The notes: a model not told the origin generated them from the sequence alone. Positions 25,624 through 34,989 are shown, numbered from the stretch's first letter. The stretch: 36,578 nt of DNA from Agrococcus beijingensis (GCF_030758955.1 NZ_CP132360.1:2123099-2159676); one strand, 5' to 3'. Made by a program: numbers and translations.

Positions 25624-26829
25624 GTGACCGACACCGCCCTCATCGTCGTCGCCGCGGGCAGCGGCACCCGGCTCGGCCGCACGCGTGCGGGCCGACCCGT
25701 GCCGAAGGCCTTCGCCGAGGTCGCCGGCGCGCCGATCCTGGAGCACGCGCTGCGCGGGGTCGCCGGGCTCGGCGCGAGCATCGTGCTGGTCGTGCCGAGC
25801 GGGTTCGAGGCGGATGCGTCGGCGATCGCCGCGCGCGCAGGCGTGCGCGCCGCCGTGGTCGCCGGGGGCGCCACGCGCGCCGACTCCGTGGCCGCCGGGC
25901 TGGCTGCGATCGGCCACGCCCGCCTCGTGCTGGTGCACGACGCGGCGCGCGCGCTCACACCGATGGCGTCGTTCGACCGGGTGCTCGCCGCGCTGCGGGC
26001 GGGGGCGGCGGCGGTGGTGCCGGTGCTGCCGGTGGTCGACACGATCCGCTCGGCGGGCGAGGAGGGGCTCGGCGCGATCGTCGACCGCTCGTCGCTGCGC
26101 GCGATGCAGACGCCGCAGGGCTTCGATGTGCCGACGCTGCGCCGGGCCTACGAGGCGGCTGGCGATGCGCGCGCCGCCTCGACCGACGATGCGCAGCTCG
26201 TGCAGGCGCTCGGCGAGCCGATCGTCGCGGTGCACGGCGACGAGCTCGCCTTCAAGATCACGACCCCTGCCGACGCCGCCCGGGCCGAGGCGCTGCTGGC
26301 GCAGGAGGCGGGCGTGGCGGAGCAGGCGACCCCGGCGGGGCAGACGACGGGTGGCGCTGCGCCCGAGCTGCGCACCGGCATCGGCGTCGACGTGCACGCG
26401 TTCGGCGGCGACGGCGCGCTCTGGCTCGCCGGGCTCGAATGGGAGGGGCAGGGCCTCGCAGGCCACTCCGACGGCGACGCCGCCTGCCATGCGATCGTCG
26501 ATGCCCTGCTGGGCGCCGCGGGCCTGGGCGACATCGGCGCGCTGGTCGGCGTCGACGACCCGCGCTTCGCGGGTGCTCGTGGCGAGGTGTTCGTGCGCGC
26601 GGCGGTCGCGCTCCTGGCCGAGCACGGCTGGGCGCCGGTGAACGTCGCCGTGCAGGTGCTCGGCGTGCGGCCGCGCATCGGCACCCGGCGCGACGAGGCG
26701 CAGCGGGTGCTCTCGGCGATGGTCGGCGCACCCGTGAGCGTCAGCGGCACCACGACCGACGGGCTCGGCGCCATCGGCCGCGGCGAGGGTGTGCAGGCGA
26801 TGGCGACGGCGCTCATCCGTCGCCCTTGA
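25624..26829 (+). CDS. ispDF: Bifunctional IspD/IspF isoprenoid enzyme
   Basis: This 401-residue fusion catalyses two steps of the MEP pathway. The N-terminal IspD domain (about 1-235) makes CDP-methylerythritol, with the nucleotide-binding AAGSGTRLG near the start, VPKAFAEVAG, HDAARAL and MQTPQGFDV. The C-terminal IspF domain (about 245-400) makes the cyclic diphosphate, with zinc motif GVDVHAF, GHSDGDAACHAI, the loop GALVGVDDPRF in place of the common HFPDTDP (seen in actinobacterial members) and TTTDGLGAIGRGEG. A short linker (QTTGGAAPE) joins them. GTG 25624 is fixed by TAGGCT seven bases upstream. Confidence 0.94.
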   Translation: MTDTALIVVAAGSGTRLGRTRAGRPVPKAFAEVAGAPILEHALRGVAGLGASIVLVVPSGFEADASAIAARAGVRAAVVAGGATRADSVAAGLAAIGHARLVLVHDAARALTPMASFDRVLAALRAGAAAVVPVLPVVDTIRSAGEEGLGAIVDRSSLRAMQTPQGFDVPTLRRAYEAAGDARAASTDDAQLVQALGEPIVAVHGDELAFKITTPADAARAEALLAQEAGVAEQATPAGQTTGGAAPELRTGIGVDVHAFGGDGALWLAGLEWEGQGLAGHSDGDAACHAIVDALLGAAGLGDIGALVGVDDPRFAGARGEVFVRAAVALLAEHGWAPVNVAVQVLGVRPRIGTRRDEAQRVLSAMVGAPVSVSGTTTDGLGAIGRGEGVQAMATALIRRP

Positions 26830-26868
26830 GCCGGTCAGCCCGGATCAGCCGCGAGACCGAAGCGCCAG

Positions 26869-26874
26869 TAGCCT
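26869..26874 (+). promoter_or_regulatory. -10 hexamer of cysS (leaderless)
   Basis: TAGCCT, then eight bases, then GTG 26883. Confidence 0.5.
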
Positions 26875-26882
26875 TGGGAACC

Positions 26883-28307
26883 GTGACCGTGCGCATCTAC
26901 GACTCGAAGCAGCAGACGATCGTCGACCTGCAGCCGCTCCGCGCGGGCGAGGTCTCGATGTACGTCTGCGGCCCGACCGTGCAGTCGTCGCCCCACATCG
27001 GCCACGTGCGCAGCGCCGTCGCCTACGACGTGTGGCGCCGCTGGCTCGAGCACCGCGGCAACCGCGTCGTGTTCGTGCGCAACGTCACCGACATCGACGA
27101 CAAGGTGCTCGTGAACGCGGTCGACGAGCCCTGGTGGGCGCTCGCCTACCGGGTCGAGCTCGAGTTCAGCGCCGCCTACCGGGGTGTCGGCGTGCTCGCA
27201 CCGACCTACGAGCCGCGCGCCACCGCATCCGTCATCGAGATGCACGAGATCATCGCGCTGCTCATCGAGCGCGGCCACGCCTACCCGGCGCTCGACGGCT
27301 CGGCCGACGTCTACTTCGACGTGCGCTCGTGGGAGGCCTACGGCGCGCTCACCCGGCAGTCGATCGACAAGATGGAGCCGGCCGCCGACGCCGACCCGCG
27401 CGGCAAGCGCGACCCGCGCGACTTCGCGCTCTGGAAGGCGAGCAAGGCCGACGAGCCCGACTCCGCCTCGTGGGCGTCGCCGTGGGGGCGGGGCCGCCCC
27501 GGCTGGCACATCGAGTGCTCGGCGATGGCGCGCCGCTACCTGGGCGACGCGTTCGACATCCACGGCGGCGGGCTCGACCTGCGGTTCCCGCACCACGAGA
27601 ACGAGCTGGCGCAGTCGACCGCCGCCGGCCTCGGCTTCGCACAGCTGTGGAGCCACAACGGGCTCGTGCACGTCGACGGCGAGAAGATGTCGAAGTCGCT
27701 CGGCAACTCGATCTTCGCCGCCGACCTGCTGCGCTCCGTACGGCCGATCGCGGTGCGCTACTTCCTCGTCGCGCCCCACTACCGCTCGACGATCGACCTG
27801 CGCACGGCCGGCGGCAGCCTCGAGGGCGGCTCGCTCGCCGAGGCCGAGTCGGCGTTCTCGCGCATCGAGGCGATGCTCGAGCGCGCGGCCAGGGCGGGCT
27901 CGCTGCCCGACGTCGGGGTGCCGGATGCGTTCGCGACGGCCATGGACGACGACCTCTCCACGCCCCAGGCGGTCGCGGTGCTGCACGAGACGACGCGCGC
28001 CGCGAACGTCGCGCTCGACGCGGGGGAGACGGATGCCGCGCTCGCCCGGGCGGGAGCGGTGCGGGCGATGCTGCGGGTGCTGGGGCTCGACCCGGAGGAC
28101 GCGGTGTGGCATTCTGGAACGTCGGCCGAGTCCGGCGCGGGCGAGCATGCCGCTTTGACCAGCCTGGTCGAGACGCTGCTCACCGAGCGCCGTGAGGCCC
28201 GCGCGGCGAAGGACTTCGCCGCCTCCGACCGCATCCGCGACGCGCTCGCGGCAGCCGGGATCCTCGTCGAGGACGGCCGAGACACCACCACTTGGAGCAT
28301 CACATGA
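26883..28307 (+). CDS. cysS: Cysteine--tRNA ligase
   Basis: This 474-residue class I aminoacyl-tRNA synthetase charges tRNA-Cys. It has the zinc cysteine in YVCGPTVQ (Cys29), the HIGH motif as PHIGHVRS, further zinc-site residues in WHIECSAM and HHENE, and the KMSKS motif as EKMSKSLGNS. The DALR-type anticodon region follows (DDDLSTPQAVAVL) with a tail DFAASDRIRDALAAAGI typical of CysS. It is not the shorter MshC ligase, which would lack this tail. The GTG start is supported by TAGCCT upstream. Its stop overlaps the rlmB start (ATGA). Confidence 0.96.
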   Translation: MTVRIYDSKQQTIVDLQPLRAGEVSMYVCGPTVQSSPHIGHVRSAVAYDVWRRWLEHRGNRVVFVRNVTDIDDKVLVNAVDEPWWALAYRVELEFSAAYRGVGVLAPTYEPRATASVIEMHEIIALLIERGHAYPALDGSADVYFDVRSWEAYGALTRQSIDKMEPAADADPRGKRDPRDFALWKASKADEPDSASWASPWGRGRPGWHIECSAMARRYLGDAFDIHGGGLDLRFPHHENELAQSTAAGLGFAQLWSHNGLVHVDGEKMSKSLGNSIFAADLLRSVRPIAVRYFLVAPHYRSTIDLRTAGGSLEGGSLAEAESAFSRIEAMLERAARAGSLPDVGVPDAFATAMDDDLSTPQAVAVLHETTRAANVALDAGETDAALARAGAVRAMLRVLGLDPEDAVWHSGTSAESGAGEHAALTSLVETLLTERREARAAKDFAASDRIRDALAAAGILVEDGRDTTTWSIT

Positions 28308-29275
28308 CGAAGCCGCAGCGCGCCCCGCGCAAGAAGGGCCCCCTGAAGGGCACCGGCGGTCACGGCCGCAAGTCGCTCGAGGGCAAGGGCCCGACGCCGA
28401 AGGCCGAGGATCGCTCCTGGCACGTCGCCGGCAAGCGGAAGGCTGCGCGCGAGCGCTTCGAGGCCGCCTCCTCGAAGGGCCGCAAGCCCGAGCCGCCCCG
28501 CCACCGCAAGCCCTCGTCGGCGAAGGACGACTCCGAGCTGGTCACCGGCCGCAACTCGGTGCTCGAGGCGCTGCGCACCAAGGTGCCGGCGACCACGCTG
28601 ATCCTCGCCGCCCGGCTCGAGATGGATGAGCGCGTCAAGGAGATCCTGCAGCTGGCCAACAAGCGCGGCCTGCCGGTGCTCGAGATGATGCGCCCCGAGC
28701 TCGATCGCATCACCGGTCACGACTCGGTGCACCAGGGCGTCGCGCTGAAGGTGCCGCCCTATCAGTACGCGCACCCGATCGACCTGCTCGAGCAGGTCGT
28801 CGACCGCCAGCAGACGCCGCTGTTCGTGGCCCTCGACGGCGTCACCGACCCGCGCAACCTGGGCGCGATCATCCGCTCGGCCGCCGCGTTCGGCGCGCAG
28901 GGCGTCATCGTGCCCCAGCGCCGCTCGGTGGGCGTGACCGCGAGCGCGTGGAAGACCAGCGCCGGCGCCGCCGCCCGCGTGCCGGTGGCGATGGCCGCCA
29001 ACCTGACGAGCACGCTCAAGGAGCTCAAGTCGCAGGGCGTGTTCGTGGTCGGCCTCGACGGCGGCGGCGACGTGCAGCTGCACGAGCTCGAGCTCGCCGA
29101 CCGGCCGCTCGTGATCGTCGTCGGCAGCGAGGGCAAGGGCCTGTCGCGGCTCGTCACCGAGACCTGCGACGCGATCGTCTCGATCCCGATCGAGTCGATG
29201 ACCGAGTCGCTGAACGCCGGCATCGCGGCATCCGTCACGCTCTACGAGGTCGCGAAGCGCCGCTCCTCTCGCTAG
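28304..29275 (+). CDS. rlmB: 23S rRNA (guanosine-2'-O)-methyltransferase RlmB
   Basis: This 323-residue SPOUT-family enzyme methylates the ribose of a 23S rRNA guanosine. A basic, Lys/Pro-rich extension (about residues 1-75) precedes the substrate-binding domain (VTGRNSVLEALRTK). The catalytic knot domain contains LDGVTDPRNLGAIIRSAAAFG, VIVVGSEGKGLSRLV and SLNAGIAASVTLYEV, the three SpoU/TrmH motifs. The long basic extension is usual in Actinobacteria. The ATG overlaps the cysS stop. It converges on the DUF4032 gene with only three bases between and no visible terminator. Confidence 0.94.
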   Translation: MTKPQRAPRKKGPLKGTGGHGRKSLEGKGPTPKAEDRSWHVAGKRKAARERFEAASSKGRKPEPPRHRKPSSAKDDSELVTGRNSVLEALRTKVPATTLILAARLEMDERVKEILQLANKRGLPVLEMMRPELDRITGHDSVHQGVALKVPPYQYAHPIDLLEQVVDRQQTPLFVALDGVTDPRNLGAIIRSAAAFGAQGVIVPQRRSVGVTASAWKTSAGAAARVPVAMAANLTSTLKELKSQGVFVVGLDGGGDVQLHELELADRPLVIVVGSEGKGLSRLVTETCDAIVSIPIESMTESLNAGIAASVTLYEVAKRRSSR

Positions 29276-29278
29276 CGC

Positions 29279-30583
29279 TCACACCAGGTCGCGCCAGTCG
29301 GCCGCGTCGTCGTCACCGGGCATGTCCTGCAGCGTGACGATCGGCATCGTCATGGTGACCGGCACGTCGAGCAGCGCCGCCTCGTCGCGCCGGAAGGCGA
29401 GCTGCGTCGCGATGTAGGCGGCCGCGGCCTCGCGCAGCGGCACCTCGCGCTGCTCGCGCTCGGAGAGGTACCAGCGGTGCTCGAGCACCTGGTGGAACAC
29501 CTCGGGCCCCTCCAGCTTGCCGCGCAGCTCGATCGGCACCAGCTCGACGATCGGCGCGAAGATCTGCTCGAACCACTCGTGCGCGAGCGTCTCCTCGTCG
29601 ATGCCCGGCCGGGCGTCGTGCTGGATCGCGACGTACTCGTCGAGGTCGTTCAGCATGCGGCGCGCCTGGTTCTCCTCGGCATCGATGCCGGTGAGCGACT
29701 GCAGGCGTCGGTGGTGGTGCCCGGGGTCGACCACCTTGGGCTGGATGCGCACGGTGGTGCCGCCGTCGCCGGTGGAGATCGAGAGCTCCTCGATGTCGTA
29801 GCCGAGCAGGTTGAGCCGCTCGATGCGGTCGCGGATGCGCCAGCGCTCGCTGAGCGGGATCACCTCCTGCTCGGTCAGCTCGGCCCACAGCGACCGGTAC
29901 TGCTCGACGATCGAGCCGGCCACCGCGACCGGGTCGATCGACTCGTCGAGCCGATCGCCGGCGGCGAGGTCGAGCAGCTCGCCGGCGATGTTGACGCGCG
30001 CGACCTCGAGGTCGTCGGCCCGCCGGCCGTCGGAGAGGCCGGAGGGCTCGATGCTGCCCGTCTCGGCGTCGACCAGGTAGGCGGCGAAGGCGCCGGCGTC
30101 GCGGCGGAAGAGGGTGTTCGACAGCGACACGTCGCCCCAGTAGAACCCGACCAGGTGCAGCCGCACGAGCAGGCCGGCGAGCGCATCGACGAGGCGCTCG
30201 GCGGTCGACTCCTTCATCGACGACGAGTACAGCGCCCGGTAGGGGAGCGAGAAGCGCAGGTGGCGGGTGACGAGCGCGGTCGGCAGCGGCTCGCCGTCGC
30301 CGTCGGTGCGGCCGGCGACGATCGCGAGCGGCTCGACGCACGGCACGTCGAGGCGCTGCAGGCGGCGCAGCATGGCGTACTCGCGCGCCGCCATCTCCTC
30401 GGTCGTCTCCTTGATGGCGACGACGCGGCTGCCGAGCCGGGCGAAGCGCACGAGGTGGCGCGAGATGCCCTTCGGCAGCTGCACGACGTCGGCCTCGGTC
30501 CACTCGTCGAGCGCGATGCCCCACGGCAGGTCGAGCAGGGTCGCGTCCATCACCGAGGAGGTGATCCGCAGATCGGAGCGCAT
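29279..30583 (-). CDS. DUF4032 protein with kinase-like domain
   Basis: This 434-residue protein has a lipopolysaccharide-kinase-like N-terminal half: the ATP-lysine in VVAIKET (Lys58), a helix glutamate (Glu68), a catalytic-loop equivalent GFYWGDVSLSNTLF (Asp151, Asn156; the usual His is replaced by Trp-Gly) and YLVDAETG (Asp172). The second half (about 200-434) is the actinobacterial DUF4032 region (PGHHHRRLQSLTGIDAEENQARRMLNDLDE). Catalytic residues look intact, so it may be an active atypical kinase, but the substrate is unknown. ATG 30583 has TACCAT six bases upstream, a leaderless start. Confidence 0.85.
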   Translation of the reverse strand: MRSDLRITSSVMDATLLDLPWGIALDEWTEADVVQLPKGISRHLVRFARLGSRVVAIKETTEEMAAREYAMLRRLQRLDVPCVEPLAIVAGRTDGDGEPLPTALVTRHLRFSLPYRALYSSSMKESTAERLVDALAGLLVRLHLVGFYWGDVSLSNTLFRRDAGAFAAYLVDAETGSIEPSGLSDGRRADDLEVARVNIAGELLDLAAGDRLDESIDPVAVAGSIVEQYRSLWAELTEQEVIPLSERWRIRDRIERLNLLGYDIEELSISTGDGGTTVRIQPKVVDPGHHHRRLQSLTGIDAEENQARRMLNDLDEYVAIQHDARPGIDEETLAHEWFEQIFAPIVELVPIELRGKLEGPEVFHQVLEHRWYLSEREQREVPLREAAAAYIATQLAFRRDEAALLDVPVTMTMPIVTLQDMPGDDDAADWRDLV

Positions 30584-30589
30584 GCCGCC

Positions 30590-30595
30590 ATGGTA
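30590..30595 (-). promoter_or_regulatory. -10 hexamer of the DUF4032 gene (leaderless)
   Basis: TACCAT on the minus strand, then GGCGGC, then ATG 30583. Confidence 0.6.
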
Positions 30596-30600
30596 GGCCG

Positions 30601-30628
30601 AAGGGCCCCTGCCGAGGCGGGGGCCCTT
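30601..30628 (-). terminator. Terminator of the ABC ATPase gene
   Basis: Inverted repeat AAGGGCCCC / GGGGCCCTT with a GC-rich loop (about 10 bases), 15 bases after the gene's stop. There is no long T tract. Confidence 0.7.
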
Positions 30629-30642
30629 GGTGCTGGCGCTGG

Positions 30643-31716
<1,074 letters not shown>

Positions 31717-31890
31717 TGTCGTCTTCCTTCCACCGGCAGGCACGTGCCGGACGATCCGTCGTGGAATGAGCGCGGGCGGCTCTGCCCGCGGGGACATCCT
31801 CGCACGAGTGACGGCCGGTACCCTAGAGATCGGTGCGCTTCTCGCGCGCGCCACCTCGCCGGACCTCCGGCCGACCCCAGGACAGGACGC
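31717..31890. other. Divergent promoter region between the ABC ATPase and DsbA-like genes
   Basis: This 174-base gap holds TACCCT at 31819-31824, a plausible -10 for the plus-strand operon with a leader of about 60 bases. I find no clear -35 or operator. Confidence 0.4.
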
Positions 31891-32793
31891 ATGACCGACA
31901 AGCTGACGAAGAACGAGCGTCGCGCGCAGGCTCGCGAGCAGGCGCGCAAGATGCAGGAAGAGCGCCGCAAGAAGGAGCAGCTCAAGAAGGGGCTGACCGT
32001 CGGCGGCATCATCGTGGCCGCGGTGGCGATCGTCGCGATCGTCGCGGTCGTCATCATCAACAGCATCCGCCCCCCGGGCCCGGGCCCGGAGAACATGGCC
32101 GCGAACGGCATCGTGATCGGCCAGGACTTCGTCGCCGAGCGCACCGCCGCGACCCCCGCCGAGGGCGAGCCCACGCCGACCGAGCCGCGCGAGGACATCG
32201 TGCAGATCGAGATCTACCAGGACTACATGTGCCCCGCGTGCGGCGCGTTCGACGAGGCCAACCGCGCCACGCTCGAGCAGCTGATGCAGAGCGGTGCAGC
32301 CACCCTCGAGGTGCACCCGATCTCGATCCTCGACCGCACGTCGCTGGGCACGAAGTACTCGACCCGCTCGGCCTCGGCCGCGGCGTGCGTCGCCGAGTAC
32401 GCGCCCGACCAGTTCTGGGCCTTCAACACCGGCATGTACGACAACCGGCCTCAGGAGGGCACGTCGGGCCTGACCAACCAGGAGATCGTCGGGGTGGCCG
32501 AGGCTGCCGGCATCGACGTCTCCGGCGGGCTCGCCGACTGCATCAACGAGGGCCGCTTCATGAGCTGGGCCGAGGACGCCACCGTGCGTGCGGGCAGCCA
32601 GCCGCTGCCCGGCACCGACGGCGTGGTCGCCGACCGCACTCCGACGGTGATCGTCAACGGCGAGCGCTTCCCGGGTGCGCCCGGTGACGCGGCCGGCTTC
32701 CAGGCGTTCGTGACCGCGACCGCGGGCTCGCTCACCGAGGCCCCGGCCGAGACCGAGGCTCCGGCGGAGTCGCCCGCCCCGAGCGACGGCTGA
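31891..32793 (+). CDS. DsbA-family thiol-disulfide protein, membrane-anchored
   Basis: This 300-residue protein has a basic, coiled N-terminus (residues 1-33, KNERRAQAREQARK), one membrane span (about 34-57), a Pro-rich linker and an extracytoplasmic thioredoxin-like domain. The domain has the active site CPAC (Cys114, Cys117) in YQDYMCPACGAF and the cis-Pro-type loop DRTPTVIVNG near the end. That layout is typical of actinobacterial membrane DsbA-like oxidoreductases. A Pro/Glu/Ala-rich tail ends it. Its stop overlaps the start of a related gene (TGATG). It probably oxidises or isomerises exported protein thiols; the partner is unknown. Confidence 0.9.
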   Translation: MTDKLTKNERRAQAREQARKMQEERRKKEQLKKGLTVGGIIVAAVAIVAIVAVVIINSIRPPGPGPENMAANGIVIGQDFVAERTAATPAEGEPTPTEPREDIVQIEIYQDYMCPACGAFDEANRATLEQLMQSGAATLEVHPISILDRTSLGTKYSTRSASAAACVAEYAPDQFWAFNTGMYDNRPQEGTSGLTNQEIVGVAEAAGIDVSGGLADCINEGRFMSWAEDATVRAGSQPLPGTDGVVADRTPTVIVNGERFPGAPGDAAGFQAFVTATAGSLTEAPAETEAPAESPAPSDG

Positions 32794-33788
32794 TGCGGCT
32801 GCGCACCCTGCTGGCGACGGGCGCGGTCGCCGCGCTGACGCTGCAGGCAGGGTGCGCCGCCACGCCACCGCCGCCGATCTCGACGATCGGTGAGCTCGGC
32901 GCCGCCTACCTCGACGCGGGCGGCGCCTGCGACGACCTGGTGGAGCAGTTCCGCGCGAGCGACGCGGAGCCCGTCGTCGCGGCCTGCGGCACCGACACCG
33001 AGCTGATCCTGGCGACCGATGCCGAGCAGGCGCAGGCGGTCGCGACGCAGCGCCAGCTGCAGGAGCAGACGGTGCTGGTCTTCGACCGCTGGGTGATCCG
33101 CGATCCTGAGCTCGAGACCATCCAGCAGTCGCTGGGCGGCCAGATCGTCACGCTGGCCCCCGCGGATGGCCCCGCGAACATGGCCGACGCGATCGCGTTC
33201 GACGCCGACGGCGTGGTGGAGGCCGACCCCGTGCCCGCCGACGGCGATCCCGCGGAGCTGCCGGAGGCATCCGGTGTGCCCGATGTGCTGGTGGCGGTCG
33301 ACGCGGGCTGCGAGTTCTGCGACCGGCTGCTCGGCTCGAGCGGCGAGCTGCTCACCGCGCTCGCCGACGACGGCGCGGCGCGGGTCGCGTACCTGCCCGT
33401 GTCGCTGGGCGACTCGATCGAGAACCGCTACGCGTCGACGCTCGGCGCCAACGCGCTCGCCTGCGTCGCCGACGGCGCCCCCGAGGGCTACCGCGGGTTC
33501 CAGACGGCGCTGCTCGCGCAGCTGCAGCAGCAGCCCTTCGACGCCGGTGCCGTCTCGGCGCTGGCGAGCGAGCACGTGCCCGACGACGGCGCCGCCGACA
33601 TCGGCGCGTGCATCGCCGACGCCCGCTTCGCGTGGTGGGTGCGCCAGGCGACCGTGCGCGCGATCGAGCAGCCGCTGCAGGGCGTCGAGCCGCTGCGCGG
33701 CGTGCCGAGCGTGCTCGTCGACGGCCGGCTCTACGCGGGCGACGTCACCGATGCGGCGGCCCTCGAGGCGTTCATCGCCGAGGGCTGA
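32793..33788 (+). CDS. Lipoprotein with degenerate-linker thioredoxin/DsbA-like domain
   Basis: This 331-residue protein has a lipoprotein signal (lipobox LQAGC, Cys21), an unassigned region of about 130 residues with two further cysteines (Cys46, Cys65), and a C-terminal DsbA-like domain with CEFC (Cys173, Cys176). The end segment (CIADARFAWWVRQATVRAIEQ, then VPSVLVDG) parallels the end of the upstream protein (CINEGRFMSWAEDATVRA, then TPTVIVNG), so the two are paralogues with different membrane anchors. It is translationally coupled to that gene. Its stop lies three bases from the 3' end of the opposite-strand tRNA gene. Confidence 0.85.
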   Translation: MRLRTLLATGAVAALTLQAGCAATPPPPISTIGELGAAYLDAGGACDDLVEQFRASDAEPVVAACGTDTELILATDAEQAQAVATQRQLQEQTVLVFDRWVIRDPELETIQQSLGGQIVTLAPADGPANMADAIAFDADGVVEADPVPADGDPAELPEASGVPDVLVAVDAGCEFCDRLLGSSGELLTALADDGAARVAYLPVSLGDSIENRYASTLGANALACVADGAPEGYRGFQTALLAQLQQQPFDAGAVSALASEHVPDDGAADIGACIADARFAWWVRQATVRAIEQPLQGVEPLRGVPSVLVDGRLYAGDVTDAAALEAFIAEG

Positions 33789-33791
33789 GGG

Positions 33792-33863
33792 AGCCCCCTG
33801 TCAGGATTGAACTGACGACCTACGCTTTACAAGAGCGTTGCTCTACCACTGAGCTAAGGAGGC
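33792..33863 (-). tRNA. tRNA-Thr (anticodon TGT)
   Basis: A 72-base cloverleaf on the minus strand: acceptor GCCTCCT pairs with AGGGGGC (one G-U), D-arm TAGCTCAGTGGTAGAGCA, anticodon loop CTTGTAA (TGT, threonine ACA), T-loop GTTCAATCC. CCA is not encoded. TAGAAT at 33903-33898 is the likely -10. Confidence 0.95.
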
Positions 33864-33897
33864 GTCGCGCCGACGTGGTCGGCGCTGCACGCCAGCC

Positions 33898-33907
33898 ATT
33901 CTAGGCT
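33898..33907. promoter_or_regulatory. Overlapping divergent -10 elements
   Basis: ATTCTAGGCT holds TAGAAT on the minus strand (for tRNA-Thr, 35 bases away) and TAGGCT on the plus strand (six bases before GTG 33914). The two hexamers share the central TA. Confidence 0.6.
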
Positions 33908-33913
33908 TGCCCG

Positions 33914-34063
33914 GTGAGTCGACTGCGCCCGTGGAGCCCCGAGCGCGACGCGGCGTCCGTGCTCGCCGCGTTCGACGCATCCGCCGAACTGCACCGGCAG
34001 GCGCCGCCGCTCGTCACCCTCGCCGAAGAGCACTCCGATCTCGAACCGATGGAGCTCGCATGA
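33914..34063 (+). CDS. 49-residue hypothetical protein, coupled to the transporter gene
   Basis: This small ORF starts with GTG 33914, six bases after TAGGCT, and its TGA stop overlaps the ATG of the transporter gene (ATGA). That gives both leaderless initiation and translational coupling, so I regard it as real. The sequence is soluble and mixed: a basic start (SRLRPWSPERDAAS), a helical middle (VLAAFDASAELHRQ) and an acidic end (EEHSDLEPMELA). I recognise no domain. It could act mainly as a leader that delivers ribosomes to the transporter start. Confidence 0.6.
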   Translation: MSRLRPWSPERDAASVLAAFDASAELHRQAPPLVTLAEEHSDLEPMELA

Positions 34064-34983
34064 CCGCCTTCCTCTGGCTGCTCGCCTCGATCGCCGCGGG
34101 CGTCGGCCTGGCGCTGCAGAGCCGCGTGAACGGCGAGCTCGGCGCGCGCCTCGACCACGGCATGCTCGCTGCGCTGATCTCGTTCGGCGTGGGGCTCGTG
34201 GTGCTGGCCGGCATCCTCGCCGTGTCGCCGGTCGCGCGGGCCGGGGTCCGTCGCCTCGTGGGGGTCATCCGCGACGGCTCGATGCCCTGGTGGTACGCCA
34301 CCACGGGCCTGTTCGGCGCGTTCCTGGTCGCGACTCAGGGCCTCGCCGTCGCCACGCTCGGGGTGGCGCTCTACACGGTCGGCGTGGTCGCCGGCCAGAC
34401 CATGAGCGGGCTCGCGGTCGACCGCATCGGCCTCGGTGGGCTCGCGCGCAAGGCGATCACCCCGCCGCGCGTCATCGGTGCGCTGCTGGCGCTCGTCGCC
34501 GTCGGCCTGGCGCTCGTCGGCACCGGGGAGCTCGAGGGCGTCTGGCTCATCCTGCTGCCGTTCGTCGCCGGCCTGCTGCAGTCGCTGCAGCAGGCGATGG
34601 GCGGGCTCGTGCAGCGGCACGCGCGCTCGGCGATGGCGCAGACCTTCTCGAACTTCCTGGTCGGCACGGTCGCGCTGGGGATCTTCGTGCTCGTGCAGAC
34701 GCTCGCGGGCGTGCGCTCGCAGCCACTGCCGACCGAGCCGTGGCTCTACATCGGCGGGGTGCTCGGCATCGTGTTCATCGCGCTGATGTCGGTCGCCGTG
34801 CACCACCTGGGCGTGCTGACGATGGGCCTCGGGGTGATCTGCGGGCAGGTCGTCGCCTCGGTGCTGCTCGACCTGGCGTTCCCGGCAGGCCATCCCGTCA
34901 CGGTGTGGTCGGTGCTCGGGGCGGCGCTGACGATCGCGGCGGTCGCCGTCTCGGCGATCCGCCCGCGTCGCGCCAAGGCGTGA
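34060..34983 (+). CDS. DMT-superfamily transporter, YdcZ (DUF606) type
   Basis: This 307-residue integral membrane protein has about ten spans in two similar halves. The first half begins FLWLLASIAAGVGLALQSRVNGELG and the second has LIGxx-like LPFVAGLLQSLQQAMGGLVQ, the paired motif of the YdcZ/DUF606 group, which resembles inner-membrane drug/metabolite transporters. The DMT_YdcZ family usually occurs as a single half or as fused halves; here both are fused. The substrate is unknown. Its ATG overlaps the stop of the 49-residue ORF. It is convergent with msrB. Confidence 0.85.
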   Translation: MTAFLWLLASIAAGVGLALQSRVNGELGARLDHGMLAALISFGVGLVVLAGILAVSPVARAGVRRLVGVIRDGSMPWWYATTGLFGAFLVATQGLAVATLGVALYTVGVVAGQTMSGLAVDRIGLGGLARKAITPPRVIGALLALVAVGLALVGTGELEGVWLILLPFVAGLLQSLQQAMGGLVQRHARSAMAQTFSNFLVGTVALGIFVLVQTLAGVRSQPLPTEPWLYIGGVLGIVFIALMSVAVHHLGVLTMGLGVICGQVVASVLLDLAFPAGHPVTVWSVLGAALTIAAVAVSAIRPRRAKA

Positions 34984-34989
34984 GACAAG

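Noticed and set aside
24853..26625. 590-codon minus-strand ORF over carD and ispDF
   Set aside because: Antisense shadow; carD and ispDF have clear family motifs.
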